A DNA stretch of 64,000 nucleotides from Chryseolinea serpens (GCF_900129725.1 NZ_FQWQ01000001.1:1736001-1800000), one strand, 5' to 3'; shown: positions 41,415 to 50,979, counted from the first letter of the stretch. The notes: a model not told the origin generated them from the letters alone. Numbers and translations: made by a program.

Positions 41415-42344
41415 ATGCTCCTCCATCAGTTTCCGGATCTGGCCTGGCTGAAACTACAGGCCGAAAAAAACTTTGCCGACCGGCAGGGCTGGGGTGGCCG
41501 GGAGCTACCGCACGAAGGATGGCCCAATGTCGTCCTCCAGGTTTCGGCTGGGGAGACCTGCCGGGACAATATCCGGGGACCGCTTTCACTTTTTATGAAC
41601 CTGTCCGGCGAAAGCGTAGTGACCACTGGCAAACGACGGGTGGTTGTTCCGGAGGATTTCTTTTTCATTACCAATCCGGATCAATACTATACGCTGGAGA
41701 TCGAACGCCGTCACACCGCCAAAACATTCAACATCCACTTTGGTGACTATTTTGCCGACCAGGTGCTCCACGCCTTCTCGCCCCCGGAAGGCCACCTCCT
41801 CGACCATCCTTTTGAATGCCCGCACGAGCGACTGGAATTCCACAACCGCCTTCATCACCGCAGCGACGCGCTGAATCGCGTCGTTACGGAGATCAGTCAG
41901 GCGTCTGAACTCCCCTCCTTATGGTTGGAAGAAAAATTAGCAGACGTGATTTGTCTTTTATTGAACGAAGAAAAGAAACTCCTCTCCCTTCGTGCCGGCC
42001 TGCCCGTGCTCAAGTCCTCCACCCGCACCGAGATCTTGCGTCGCCTTCTCAAGGTCACCGACTACATTCATACCCACCTTGACAAAGACCTTTCTCTGGA
42101 GCAGCTGTCGCGCATTGCCTGTCTTTCCAAGTTTCATTTCTTGCGTCTGTTCAAAGTGGCTTTCCAGGCTACACCCTATCAGTTCATCAACGCCGAGCGC
42201 ATTCGCAGGGCGAAAAACATGATGCAACACACCCGGCTTGAAGTACAAGACATTGCCAGGACGTTGGGGTATGAAAATGCAAGCGCCTTTAGCCGAATGT
42301 TTTTCCGGCAAGTGGGTGTGTATCCTTCACAACTACGAAGTTGA
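41415..42344 (+). CDS. AraC-family transcriptional regulator
   Basis: The 309-aa protein has an N-terminal cupin-like sensor region (about 35-150; VVVPEDFFFITNPDQYYTLE, FNIHFGDYFADQVLHAF) and a C-terminal pair of helix-turn-helix motifs (about 210-308; LSLEQLSRIACLSKFHFLRLFKVAFQATPYQFI, RRAKNMMQHTRLEVQDIARTLGYENASAFSRMFF). Its ligand and target are not evident. Divergent TerB-like and convergent methyltransferase genes give no strong clue. Confidence 0.92.
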   Translation: MLLHQFPDLAWLKLQAEKNFADRQGWGGRELPHEGWPNVVLQVSAGETCRDNIRGPLSLFMNLSGESVVTTGKRRVVVPEDFFFITNPDQYYTLEIERRHTAKTFNIHFGDYFADQVLHAFSPPEGHLLDHPFECPHERLEFHNRLHHRSDALNRVVTEISQASELPSLWLEEKLADVICLLLNEEKKLLSLRAGLPVLKSSTRTEILRRLLKVTDYIHTHLDKDLSLEQLSRIACLSKFHFLRLFKVAFQATPYQFINAERIRRAKNMMQHTRLEVQDIARTLGYENASAFSRMFFRQVGVYPSQLRS

Positions 42345-42364
42345 AAATCGTACGGCCCTGACGA

Positions 42365-43564
42365 TTATTCCTCCGCCTGAGAACTGGCTTCGGTCTTCGG
42401 TAGGTTTTGTCTGCGCGTGCCGCCGTAAAGTTCATATTCCAGCAGGCGACAGTCGATCTTCGCGGTAAAAAATTCAATACGTCGCGAGGCTTTCAATCCT
42501 ATTTTCTTGGCTAAGTCCAGGTTGCCCGTGAAAATATAACCGAGATAACCCTGGCATTTCTTTTTCATAAAATCACCCACGCGCGAGTAAGTCCCCTCCA
42601 ATTCAGAGATCTCGCCAAGACGTTCACCATATTCCGGGTTGAAATAAACCAAGCCAGGTTTTTCGGGCAGTGCAGTCTCTTCGAAATCACATTGTTGAAA
42701 TTGTATGAGCGAATCCACGCCGGCATTCTCGGCGTTCACTTTGGAAATTGTCGCTGCATCCAGACTAATGTCGGATGCCACGATGGTGAGCCCCGGCACT
42801 TCGATGACCTGGTTTCGAATGGTCTCCAATTCCTTTTGGTACAGGTCGTCGGTATAGCCCAGCACATGCATGAACGAATAGTCGCTCCGGTACAGGCCGG
42901 GCACACGTTTCGTCGCCAGCAGGGCGGCCTCTATCGCTACCGTACCTGAACCACACATGGGGTTGATGAACGGCGACACGCGATCCCATTTCGTGGCCAT
43001 CACCGTGGCGGCCGCGAGCGCTTCCAACATCGGCGCCTTACCTGGAATTTTACGATAACCGTGTTTGGCCAGCGTTTCACCCGAGGTATCGATAAAAACC
43101 TCGGCGCGATCGTCTTTCCAATACAAATGGATCACGGCCCCGGTCAGCTCGTTCCCGGAATCAGGACGCTGTCCCGTTTCACTGCGCATGCGATCGACGA
43201 TGGCGTCTTTCACCTTCACGTTGACAAACATGTTGTTGTTCACGGTCGGATGGTCCACGTTGCTGGTCACGGAGAAATAGCCATCCTTCGCCAGGATCGT
43301 CTCCCAGGGCATGCCGTTCAGCACGCGGTACAACACGTCGGGGTGGTTCACCTTGAATTCCTTCAAGGCATAGTGCACCTGGCTGGCACAACGCAGGTTT
43401 AGGTTGAGACGGATGCAATCCTTCACGGTGCCCTCCAATTCAACGCCGGTGGGAAACGTGCGCACGGGCACAAAGCCCAGGTCTACCACTTCGCGTTCCA
43501 GGTAGGGAGACAATCGTTTGTTGCAGGTGACGATGATGCGGCGGGGTGTCGTGAATATCTTCAT
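42365..43564 (-). CDS. THUMP-domain class I SAM-dependent RNA methyltransferase
   Basis: The frame opens at 43645, but the ATG at 43564 (MKIFTTPRRIIVTCNKRLSP) starts the conserved region and gives 399 aa. The N-terminal half carries the THUMP-like fold (GVELEGTVKDCIRLNLNLRCASQVHYALKEF). The catalytic half has the SAM motif FINPMCGSGTVAIEAALLA and the motif IV variant VYFNPEYGERLG (NPEY for NPPY). This is the family of RlmL N-terminal-type 23S rRNA N2-guanine methyltransferases. The gene is divergent from purL. Confidence 0.9.
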   Translation of the reverse strand: MKIFTTPRRIIVTCNKRLSPYLEREVVDLGFVPVRTFPTGVELEGTVKDCIRLNLNLRCASQVHYALKEFKVNHPDVLYRVLNGMPWETILAKDGYFSVTSNVDHPTVNNNMFVNVKVKDAIVDRMRSETGQRPDSGNELTGAVIHLYWKDDRAEVFIDTSGETLAKHGYRKIPGKAPMLEALAAATVMATKWDRVSPFINPMCGSGTVAIEAALLATKRVPGLYRSDYSFMHVLGYTDDLYQKELETIRNQVIEVPGLTIVASDISLDAATISKVNAENAGVDSLIQFQQCDFEETALPEKPGLVYFNPEYGERLGEISELEGTYSRVGDFMKKKCQGYLGYIFTGNLDLAKKIGLKASRRIEFFTAKIDCRLLEYELYGGTRRQNLPKTEASSQAEE

Positions 43565-43654
43565 GATCGGTGCGCAAACATACCCATACTTTTTCAACTC
43601 GCCCAGCCGGGGAAGAATTTGAAATATTCCCTCCCAATCCAGCAAAATGATTCG

Positions 43655-43662
43655 TATTTTTG
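43655..43662 (+). promoter_or_regulatory. -7 box (TATTTTTG) for purL
   Basis: TATTTTTG matches TAnnTTTG exactly and lies 26 bp before the purL start. A TTTG at 43618-43621 is further than the normal -33 spacing. Confidence 0.45.
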
Positions 43663-43687
43663 CGGCTCAAAATCCTGATCAATCTCC

Positions 43688-46600
43688 ATGATTTTATTCT
43701 TCCGTTCGAAGGCCAACACTCTGTACGCGGTTGGTGTGGCGCAGCCTTTGCAAAATTCTGATATTGAGAAACTTACCTGGCTCTTCGGCGAGGCCCAACC
43801 CCTGCCCGAAACGCAGGTGGCCGGCTACTTCGTGGGACCCCGCAAGGAAATGATCACCCCCTGGAGCACCAATGCCGTGGAGATCACCCAAACCATGGGC
43901 ATCGCTGGTATCCAGCGGATTGAAGAATTTTTCGTGGTGAAAGGCGCCGACGCCAAGCACGACCGCATGCTCCAGGTGCTCTACACTGCGCTGGACCAGG
44001 ACCTCTTCACCATCCACCACTCCCCCGAACCCATCCTGGCGATCGACGACATCGGGGCCTATAGCGCCAAGGAAGGTCTGGCCCTGAACCAAGAGGAAAT
44101 CGATTACCTGGAAAACGTGAGCCGCGAACTCGGCCGCAAACTCACCGACAGCGAGGTCTTTGGCTTCTCGCAAGTGAACTCCGAACACTGCCGTCACAAG
44201 ATCTTCAACGGCACGTTCATCATCGACGGCGAAGAGAAAACGTCCACGCTGTTTCAGCTCATCAAGAAGACCTCGAAAGAACACCCCAATTTCATCGTCT
44301 CGGCCTATAAGGACAACGTGGCCTTTATCAAAGGTCCCCGCATCGAACAATTTGCTCCTGCACGCCAGGATATCGCCGATTACTTCAAGATCGAAGACAT
44401 CGACTCCGTGATCTCGGTCAAAGCGGAAACCCATAATTTCCCCACCACAGTAGAGCCCTTCAACGGGGCGGCTACCGGCTCGGGCGGCGAGATCCGCGAC
44501 CGGCTCGCCGGTGGAAAAGGTTCTCTGCCCCTGGCGGGAACGGCGGTTTACATTACTTCCTATCCCCGGTTGGAAGGCGATCGTCCCTGGGAGAAAAAAT
44601 TCGAAGCCCGTCCGTGGCTTTATCAAACCCCGGAAGAGATCCTCATCAAAGCATCGGATGGCGCTTCCGATTTTGGTAACAAATTCGGTCAACCCCTCAT
44701 CGGCGGAAGCGTGCTCACGTTCGAGCATTTTGAAGGCGAAAAAAAATTCGGTTTCGACAAAGTGATCATGCTGGCCGGCGGCGTGGGCTACGGCAAAGAG
44801 AAGGACAGCAAGAAAGAACACCTCCAGGCCGGCGACAAGATCGTGTTGCTCGGTGGAGATAACTACCGCATTGGCATGGGCGGCGGCGCCGTATCGTCCG
44901 TGGCCACCGGCGAATATGGGAACTCGATCGAGTTGAACGCCATTCAACGCTCCAACCCGGAAATGCAAAAGCGCGTGATGAACGCGATCCGCGCCATGGT
45001 GGAGTCGGACATCAATCCCATTGTATCCATTCACGACCACGGTGCGGGCGGCCACTTGAACTGTCTCTCTGAATTGCTGGAGGAAACCGGCGGTGCCGTA
45101 CACCTGGATAAATTGCCTGTCGGCGATCCGACCCTGTCCGACAAAGAGATCATCAGCAACGAATCGCAGGAGCGCATGGGCCTGGCCATCAAAGCCAAGG
45201 ACGCCGAGATGCTCCGCACGGTTTCCGCCCGCGAGCGCGCCCCCTTCTATGAAGTCGGCGAAGCCACCGGTGCCCATGAACTCATCTTCGACAAAAAAGG
45301 ACAAGCGGCAACACCGTTTGATCTGAAGGTGAACCATCTTTTCGGTTCATCCCCCAAAACCATCCTTCGCGATGCCACCCAACCCACCACGTACAGGCCC
45401 GTGGAATACGTGGCGGCAAAAATCACGGAATACCTCCATCACGTCCTGCAGCTGGAAGCAGTGGCCTGCAAAGATTGGTTGACCAACAAGGTCGACCGCT
45501 CCGTTACCGGCAAAGTGGCCACGCAGCAAACCTGCGGCCCCATACAACTGCCGTTGAACAACGTGGCCGTTATGGCACTTGATTACCTGGGGAACAAAGG
45601 GGTAGCGACCGGCATCGGCCATGCACCCGGCGCGGCCCTCATCGACCCGGCGGCAGGCAGCCTGATGGCGATCGCCGAATCGCTGACCAACCTCGTGTGG
45701 GCCCCGCTCACGCACGGTCTGAAGGGCGTTTCCCTTAGCGCAAACTGGATGTGGCCTTCCAAAAATAAAGGCGAAGACGCGCGGTTGTACAGCGCCGTGC
45801 AGGCCGTGAGTGATTTCAGCATCGCACTGGGCATCAACATCCCGACCGGAAAGGATTCGCTTTCCATGACACAGAAATATCCCAACGGCGATGTGGTGTT
45901 TGCCCCAGGCACGGTCATCATCAGCGCGGTGGGAGAAGTGGAAGATATTACCAAGACCGTCTCTCCTGCGCTGCAGCCGGTGAGCGGATCGAAACTGTTA
46001 TACATCAATCTCTCCCAAGACACATTCAAACTCGGGGGCAGCAGCCTGGCGCAGGTGTTGAACCTGCTCGGCAATGAAACGCCCACCGTGAAGGACGCTG
46101 CGTATTTTGCCAAGGGATTTGAAGCCCTACAACAACTCATCCGCAAAGGACTGGTGCTGGCCGGCCACGACATTTCCGAAGGTGGTTTGATCACGGCGTT
46201 GCTGGAAATGTGCTTCCCCGTTCCCAACGTTGGTCTCTCGCTGAATGTGGGTGGGCTGGGCGACGACCTGGTGAAGATCCTCTTCAACGAAAATCCGGGG
46301 GTTGTCATCCAGGTGAACGACGCCACAACGGTGACGTCCATACTAAACCAGGCCGGCATTTCCGCTTTCGCCCTGGGCACGGTTTCGTCCGAGCGCAAAC
46401 TATCCCTCCAGCATCCGACGAACACGTTGTCGCTGGACATCGACGCGCTGCGCGACACCTGGTTCAAAACTTCCTTCCTGCTCGACAGCCGTCAGCGTCC
46501 CGTTGCGCACGCCACGAAACGTTTTGAGAACTACAAGAAGCATATCCTACAATACAAACTTCAGCCGAAGTTCGACGGGCAATTCAGTACCTATGGCATT

Positions 46601-47377
46601 GATCCCACGCGCAGAAAGGCCTCTGGTCTCAAAGCGGCGATCATACGCGAAAAGGGGGTGAACGGCGATCGCGAGATGGCCTATGCGCTCTACCTGGCGG
46701 GATTCGATGTGAAGGATGTGCACATGACCGACCTGGTGTCGGGCCGCGAAGATCTTTCGGATGTGAAGATGATCGTGTTCGTGGGAGGCTTCTCCAACTC
46801 CGACGTGCTGGGCTCCGCCAAAGGCTGGGCCGGTGCTTTCCTCTACAATCCCAAAGCGAAACAGGCGCTGGATAATTTCTATGCGCGTCCCGACACGTTG
46901 AGTCTCGGGGTGTGCAACGGTTGCCAATTGATGATGGAGCTCGGCTTGTTGTATCCCGAGTGGAAAGATCACCCCAAAATGCATCACAACGGCTCGGGCA
47001 AATTCGAATCCACGTTTATCGCTGTCACCATCCCTGAAAATAATTCGGTGATGCTCGGCAGTATGAAGGGCTCCACCCTCGGTGTGTGGCTCGCACACGG
47101 CGAAGGACAGTTCCGCCTGCCCGACGATCGCTCAAAATTTAATGTTGCCGCCGCCTACACACAGAAGGAATATCCGGGCAATCCGAACGACTCAGATTTT
47201 GCTACGGCGGCCCTCTACTCGAAAGACGGACGGCATTTGGCCATCATGCCACACATCGAAAGATCGCTTTTCCCTTGGAATTGGGGCTTTTATCCTTCCG
47301 AACGGAAAACGGATAAGATCTCTCCCTGGATTGAGCCGTTTGTCAACGCCAGGGAGTGGGTGAAAAAACATTCTTGA
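43688..47377 (+). CDS. purL: phosphoribosylformylglycinamidine synthase, large single-chain form
   Basis: The 1229-aa enzyme converts FGAR, glutamine and ATP to FGAM in de novo purine synthesis. It is the long form with an N-terminal region, two AIR-synthetase-like halves (VKAETHNFPTTVEPFNGAAT with GSGGEIRD; IGMGGGAVSSV; later IPTGKDSLSMT) and a C-terminal glutamine amidotransferase with nucleophile C1076 in SLGVCNGCQLM and terminal H/E in MPHIERS. Length and domain order match the proteobacterial/eukaryotic type, which many Bacteroidota also have, in place of PurLQS. It is divergent from the methyltransferase gene and monocistronic. Confidence 0.97.
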   Translation: MILFFRSKANTLYAVGVAQPLQNSDIEKLTWLFGEAQPLPETQVAGYFVGPRKEMITPWSTNAVEITQTMGIAGIQRIEEFFVVKGADAKHDRMLQVLYTALDQDLFTIHHSPEPILAIDDIGAYSAKEGLALNQEEIDYLENVSRELGRKLTDSEVFGFSQVNSEHCRHKIFNGTFIIDGEEKTSTLFQLIKKTSKEHPNFIVSAYKDNVAFIKGPRIEQFAPARQDIADYFKIEDIDSVISVKAETHNFPTTVEPFNGAATGSGGEIRDRLAGGKGSLPLAGTAVYITSYPRLEGDRPWEKKFEARPWLYQTPEEILIKASDGASDFGNKFGQPLIGGSVLTFEHFEGEKKFGFDKVIMLAGGVGYGKEKDSKKEHLQAGDKIVLLGGDNYRIGMGGGAVSSVATGEYGNSIELNAIQRSNPEMQKRVMNAIRAMVESDINPIVSIHDHGAGGHLNCLSELLEETGGAVHLDKLPVGDPTLSDKEIISNESQERMGLAIKAKDAEMLRTVSARERAPFYEVGEATGAHELIFDKKGQAATPFDLKVNHLFGSSPKTILRDATQPTTYRPVEYVAAKITEYLHHVLQLEAVACKDWLTNKVDRSVTGKVATQQTCGPIQLPLNNVAVMALDYLGNKGVATGIGHAPGAALIDPAAGSLMAIAESLTNLVWAPLTHGLKGVSLSANWMWPSKNKGEDARLYSAVQAVSDFSIALGINIPTGKDSLSMTQKYPNGDVVFAPGTVIISAVGEVEDITKTVSPALQPVSGSKLLYINLSQDTFKLGGSSLAQVLNLLGNETPTVKDAAYFAKGFEALQQLIRKGLVLAGHDISEGGLITALLEMCFPVPNVGLSLNVGGLGDDLVKILFNENPGVVIQVNDATTVTSILNQAGISAFALGTVSSERKLSLQHPTNTLSLDIDALRDTWFKTSFLLDSRQRPVAHATKRFENYKKHILQYKLQPKFDGQFSTYGIDPTRRKASGLKAAIIREKGVNGDREMAYALYLAGFDVKDVHMTDLVSGREDLSDVKMIVFVGGFSNSDVLGSAKGWAGAFLYNPKAKQALDNFYARPDTLSLGVCNGCQLMMELGLLYPEWKDHPKMHHNGSGKFESTFIAVTIPENNSVMLGSMKGSTLGVWLAHGEGQFRLPDDRSKFNVAAAYTQKEYPGNPNDSDFATAALYSKDGRHLAIMPHIERSLFPWNWGFYPSERKTDKISPWIEPFVNAREWVKKHS

Positions 47378-47458
47378 TTTTCTCAACAAAGGTTCTGGTC
47401 ATCTGTTGTTCTGGTGTTTGAATAGCCTTATATTCAAATCAGAATAACAGGTGACCCT

Positions 47459-48040
47459 ATGAAGAAGCTATTACCCTCTCTCTCCTTTATCTGCCTGGTT
47501 TTTATGGCTAGTTGCCTTGGCTACAAAGAGCTACCGGTGGAGTACGACTACAGCTACAAAGGCAATTTCAAAAAATACAAAACGTTCGACATCATGAAGC
47601 CCGCAGGTCCTGCCGATTCGAGCATGACCAACGAAGTGATTGAAAAATCGATCATCCAGCGGATGAAGTTTCTCGGTTACCGACAGAATTCCAATAAGCC
47701 TCACCTGATCATCGGTTTCAAAATGTTCGATGACAGCCTCCGTTTCAACGGCTACAATCAGCCCGAAATTGAAGAATGGGTGAAGACGCAAAACGAGAAT
47801 GTTGACTACGATCCACAGAAATTTGCCATGAGCACGGGCACCTTGCTCATCCAGTTCTACGACCGGCGCCAAAACCGCTCCATCTGGCAAGGCTATGCCA
47901 CCACCCAATACGGTTCCATCGATTTCAATAACAGTCGCCACCTGCGCAATGCTGTTATTTCCATCCTGGATAAATACCGCTTCTGGGCCGAAGGATTCAT
48001 GGAAGGCGCCACCGCCACGGCCGAGGAAAAAGACCTCTAA
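47459..48040 (+). CDS. DUF4136-type lipoprotein
   Basis: The 193-aa product starts with a lipoprotein signal (CLVFMASC lipobox, Cys about residue 19). The mature part (VEYDYSYKGNFKKYKTFDIM, VIEKSIIQRMKFLGYRQNSNKPHLIIGFKMF, ILIQFYDRRQNRSIWQGYATT) has the pattern of the DUF4136 family, small envelope lipoproteins of unknown role. It lies between purL and the tRNA gene with no sign of co-transcription. Confidence 0.85.
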   Translation: MKKLLPSLSFICLVFMASCLGYKELPVEYDYSYKGNFKKYKTFDIMKPAGPADSSMTNEVIEKSIIQRMKFLGYRQNSNKPHLIIGFKMFDDSLRFNGYNQPEIEEWVKTQNENVDYDPQKFAMSTGTLLIQFYDRRQNRSIWQGYATTQYGSIDFNNSRHLRNAVISILDKYRFWAEGFMEGATATAEEKDL

Positions 48041-48078
48041 AATTTTAGGCCGGGATTACTATTTCCAAAAAATAATTC

Positions 48079-48086
48079 TACATTTG
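48079..48086 (+). promoter_or_regulatory. -7 box (TACATTTG) for the tRNA-Gln transcript
   Basis: TACATTTG is an exact TAnnTTTG match about 42 bp before the tRNA 5' end, so a transcript start near 48093 would leave a short 5' leader for RNase P. Confidence 0.55.
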
Positions 48087-48127
48087 CAATCCCAAAATAA
48101 GGGTGCCAGTGCCCTTTTTGGCGGTTT

Positions 48128-48200
48128 TGTCCGATGGTGTAACTGGCAACACGCCTGATTTTGATTCAGGAAAGTCCAGGTTCGAGCCCTGGTCGGACAA
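48128..48200 (+). tRNA. tRNA-Gln (anticodon TTG)
   Basis: The 73-nt cloverleaf has acceptor arms TGTCCGA (48128-48134) and TCGGACA (48193-48199), a D arm with GTGT/ACAC, an anticodon stem CCTGA/TCAGG enclosing the loop TTTTGAT with anticodon TTG, and a T arm CCAGG/CCTGG with loop TTCGAGC. The discriminator base is A. CCA is not encoded and would be added enzymatically. A terminator follows at 48208. Confidence 0.95.
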
Positions 48201-48207
48201 CGAAAGT

Positions 48208-48240
48208 AAAATCCCGGTCATTGAGGCCGGGATTTTATTT
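48208..48240 (+). terminator. terminator after tRNA-Gln
   Basis: AAAATCCCGG (48208-48217) pairs with CCGGGATTTT (48227-48236), with the T-rich run ATTT beyond. Confidence 0.8.
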
Positions 48241-48314
48241 GTTTGCAAACCGGAGCTTTTTGGAGTCTACGGGCCCGGGGTGCAAGCCGAACGAACGAAA
48301 ATGGATAATATCCC

Positions 48315-49244
48315 ATGGCGGTAAAGATTTTCAGCGGAAGAGCTACAACCTACCTGGCAGAAAAAATTGCCAATGCGTACGGCGAGCCTTTGGGTGAAGT
48401 GAACTATCAGCAGTTCAGCGACGGTGAAATGTCGCCCTTCATCACCGAGTCAGTTCGCGGCCACGAGGTCTTTATCATCCAATCTACTTTTCCCCCCTCC
48501 GATCATTTGATGGAACTGTTGCTGATGGTCGACGCCGCCAAGCGTGCCAGCGCCTCCAGCATCAACGTGGTGATCCCTTATTTCGGATATGCCCGCCAGG
48601 ATCGCAAGGACAAACCCCGGGTGGCTATCGCCGCCAAGCTGATCGCCAACCTCATTTCGGCTGCCGGCGCCAACCGCATCATGGCCTGCGACTTGCACGC
48701 CGACCAAATCCAAGGCTTCTTCGACATCCCGGTGGATCACCTGGATGGCTCTTATATTTTTGTGCCCTACCTCAAATCGCTGGGCTTGAGCGACATCATG
48801 TTTGCTTCACCCGACGTTGGAGGTATCAAACGCGCCCGCAGCTTTGCCAAGTTCTTTGACGCCGAGCTGGCTGTGTGCGACAAATACCGCAAGGAAGCCA
48901 ACAAGATCGAGTCCATGCGTCTCATCGGCGAAGTGGAAGGCAAAGACGTGGTCCTGGTAGACGACCTGATCGACACCGCCGGCACCATCTGCAAGGCCGC
49001 TGTGCTCCTGAAGGAAAAGGGTGCCAAATCTGTCCGCGCGGTGTGTACCCACCCCGTATTGTCGGGAAAGGCCTATGAAAACATCGAGAACTCGGTGTTG
49101 GAAGAATTGGCCGTGAGCGACACGATCCCGCTGAAACAGCAGGCCAGCAAGATCAAAGTACTTTCGGTGTCCACGCTCTATGCCAAGGCCATCCGCAAGA
49201 TCCACGATAACGAGTCGATCAGTTCACTCTTTATCAAACTTTAA
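48315..49244 (+). CDS. prs: ribose-phosphate pyrophosphokinase (PRPP synthetase)
   Basis: The 309-aa enzyme makes PRPP from ribose 5-phosphate and ATP for nucleotide, histidine and NAD synthesis. Signatures are FSDGEMSPFITESVRG, the catalytic region FGYARQDRKDKPR, the metal site DLHADQIQGFFDIPVDHL and the PRPP loop VLVDDLIDTAGTI. Length is normal for class I. It begins after the tRNA terminator and is followed by L25 at 40 bp, a frequent Bacteroidota order (prs, rplY, pth). Confidence 0.96.
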   Translation: MAVKIFSGRATTYLAEKIANAYGEPLGEVNYQQFSDGEMSPFITESVRGHEVFIIQSTFPPSDHLMELLLMVDAAKRASASSINVVIPYFGYARQDRKDKPRVAIAAKLIANLISAAGANRIMACDLHADQIQGFFDIPVDHLDGSYIFVPYLKSLGLSDIMFASPDVGGIKRARSFAKFFDAELAVCDKYRKEANKIESMRLIGEVEGKDVVLVDDLIDTAGTICKAAVLLKEKGAKSVRAVCTHPVLSGKAYENIENSVLEELAVSDTIPLKQQASKIKVLSVSTLYAKAIRKIHDNESISSLFIKL

Positions 49245-49284
49245 CATTCGAATTTTCAATTATCAATTAAATAAATAAACACTT

Positions 49285-49953
49285 ATGAAAACCATTGAGA
49301 TTATAGGGTATCGACGAGCAAATCTCGGTAAGGCTGGTTCACAAAAATTGAGAGACGAAGGTCTTGTTCCCTGCGTATTGTACGGAGGCAACGAGCAGAT
49401 TCACTTCTACTCTCCCATGATCCTCTTCCGCGACCTCGTGTACACGAACGAAGCGCACTTTGTGCACATCAACATCGAAGGCCTGGAGGCGCAAGCCATC
49501 CTGCAGGAAGTTCAATTCCACCCGGTGAGCGAGATCATCCTCCACGCCGATTTCCTTCGCATCAGCGAAGACAGAAAGATCAAGATGAACATCCCCGCCC
49601 GTCTGGTGGGTCAGGCTCCTGGTGTATCCAAAGGTGGTACGCTGGTGCAAAAGAGATCTTCCCTGAAGGTTTACGCTTTCCCGAAAGACATGCCCGATCA
49701 CATCGACGTAGATGTTACGGCCCTGGATTTCCACCACGCTATCAAAGTTGGTGATATCAAATCCGCCGGCCTGGAGTTCATGGACCCCAAGCAAGCCTCT
49801 GTTGCCGTAGTAGAAGTGCCCCGCGCTGCTAAAATGGCTGCTGAAGAAGCTGCTGCCGCTCCTGCGGAAGGTGCCGCTGCTCCGGCTGCTGCTGCCGCCG
49901 CTCCCGCTGCGAAGAAAGCTGAAGCCCCTAAGAAAGAAGAAGGCAAGAAGTAA
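49285..49953 (+). CDS. rplY: ribosomal protein L25, long (Ctc/TL5) form
   Basis: The 222-aa protein binds 5S rRNA in the large subunit. The L25 domain (1-95; IEIIGYRRANLGKAGSQKLRDEGLVPCVLYGG, AILQEVQFHPVSEIILHADFLRI) is followed by the TL5-type beta domain (100-185; IPARLVGQAPGVSKGGTLVQ, HIDVDVTALDFHHAIKVGDI). A low-complexity Ala/Pro/Lys tail of about 35 residues ends the protein, a common feature of Bacteroidota L25. It lies between prs and pth, with a terminator after it. Confidence 0.95.
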   Translation: MKTIEIIGYRRANLGKAGSQKLRDEGLVPCVLYGGNEQIHFYSPMILFRDLVYTNEAHFVHINIEGLEAQAILQEVQFHPVSEIILHADFLRISEDRKIKMNIPARLVGQAPGVSKGGTLVQKRSSLKVYAFPKDMPDHIDVDVTALDFHHAIKVGDIKSAGLEFMDPKQASVAVVEVPRAAKMAAEEAAAAPAEGAAAPAAAAAAPAAKKAEAPKKEEGKK

Positions 49954-49976
49954 TCGCCAAGCGCTTATAAAATTGA

Positions 49977-50008
49977 AAATCCCCCGGCCAACACCGGGGG
50001 ATTTTTTG
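49977..50008 (+). terminator. terminator after rplY
   Basis: AAATCCCCCGG (49977-49987) pairs with CCGGGGGATTT (49994-50004) around CCAACA, with four more T. pth begins 38 bp later. Confidence 0.85.
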
Positions 50009-50045
50009 TTTATTGCCATGACCATAATTTTTTCTTTTTTAACGT

Positions 50046-50606
50046 ATGAAATACCTCGTTGCCGGATTGGGGAACATCGGTGCGGAATATGAGCTTACCC
50101 GCCACAACATCGGCTTCCTGGTGCTGGACCAACTGGCCGACCAACACAAGGTCGAATTCACGTTGCAGCGCCACGCCGAGACAACCGACTTTCGGTTCAA
50201 GGGGAAAACGATCCACCTGATCAAACCCACCACCTATATGAACCTGAGCGGAAAAGCGGTAGCCTACTGGTTGCAGGAGCTGAAGATCCCCAAAGAAAAC
50301 CTCCTGGTGATCATGGACGACATCGCGTTGCCCTTCGGCAGCCTTCGCCTGCGCCCCAAGGGAAGCTCGGCCGGTCACAACGGACTGAAGAACATCGAAC
50401 TGCTGCTGAACGGACAAGAGTATGCGCGCCTGCGCTTTGGCGTCGGCAACGCCTTTGGCAAGGGGCAGCAAGCCGACTATGTGCTCAGCAATTTCTCAAA
50501 AGACGAATTCAAACAATTGCCTGATCTGATGATCAAGGCCAATGAGATGGTATTGTCGTTCTGCACGCAGGGCGTGGAACGGACGATGAGCCAGTATAAC
50601 GATTGA
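50046..50606 (+). CDS. pth: peptidyl-tRNA hydrolase
   Basis: The 186-aa enzyme recycles tRNA from peptidyl-tRNA dropped by ribosomes. It shows [18 protein letters not shown] with catalytic H20, [48 protein letters not shown] and [20 protein letters not shown], all conserved Pth motifs. It follows rplY after a terminator. The stop overlaps a possible TTG start of the next gene, but that gene more likely begins at the ATG at 50627. Confidence 0.96.
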   Translation: MKYLVAGLGNIGAEYELTRHNIGFLVLDQLADQHKVEFTLQRHAETTDFRFKGKTIHLIKPTTYMNLSGKAVAYWLQELKIPKENLLVIMDDIALPFGSLRLRPKGSSAGHNGLKNIELLLNGQEYARLRFGVGNAFGKGQQADYVLSNFSKDEFKQLPDLMIKANEMVLSFCTQGVERTMSQYND

Positions 50607-50626
50607 TCATTTCAAAAAACAACATC

Positions 50627-50944
50627 ATGAAACACCAGGTACACGTGGCGATCCAGGTCGTCCCCATCGCGCAAATCCCCCACTACCCCATCATCGACAA
50701 AGCGATCGAGGTTATTGATGCCTCGGGCGTCAACTATCGTGTAGGGGCCATGGAAACGGTTATGCAAGGCGATTATAACACCATCATGGACGTTGTGCGC
50801 CGGGCGCAGGAGGCCTGCTTTGAAGCGGGAGCCGATGAGGTGGTAGTGGCCCTGAAGGTGCATGCGCGCAAACGCGGGGACATCACGTGGGAAGAGAAGC
50901 TTGAAAAATACGAAGAGGGGCATTTAACCCCTCTCGTGAAATAA
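50627..50944 (+). CDS. MTH1187/YkoF-type thiamine-binding protein
   Basis: The 105-aa protein (MKHQVHVAIQVVPIAQIPHYP) has the ferredoxin-like pattern of the MTH1187 family: IDKAIEVIDASGVNYRVGAMETVMQGDYNTIMDVVRRAQEACFEAGADEVVVALKVHARK. Relatives bind thiamine or its precursors. The ATG at 50627 is chosen over an upstream TTG at 50603 that overlaps the pth stop. No TPP riboswitch is visible before it. It converges on metG. Confidence 0.85.
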   Translation: MKHQVHVAIQVVPIAQIPHYPIIDKAIEVIDASGVNYRVGAMETVMQGDYNTIMDVVRRAQEACFEAGADEVVVALKVHARKRGDITWEEKLEKYEEGHLTPLVK

Positions 50945-50958
50945 CTTTAGCGTCCAAA

Positions 50959-50979
50959 AGTAGCCAGTAGTCAGTAGCC
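50959..50979. repeat. three-unit AGTAGYC heptamer tract
   Basis: AGTAGCC, AGTAGTC and AGTAGCC lie in phase between the convergent thiamine-binding and metG genes. The units are identical to those of the long tract at 21164-21320, 30 kb away. Confidence 0.75.

Noticed and set aside
43694-45337. 547-codon minus-strand open frame opposite purL
   Set aside because: Antisense to conserved PurL motifs; open only because of codon bias in a GC-rich gene.
50627-50944. TPP riboswitch ahead of the thiamine-binding-type gene
   Set aside because: Only about 20 bp separate it from pth, too short for the riboswitch, and no conserved TPP-box sequence is visible.
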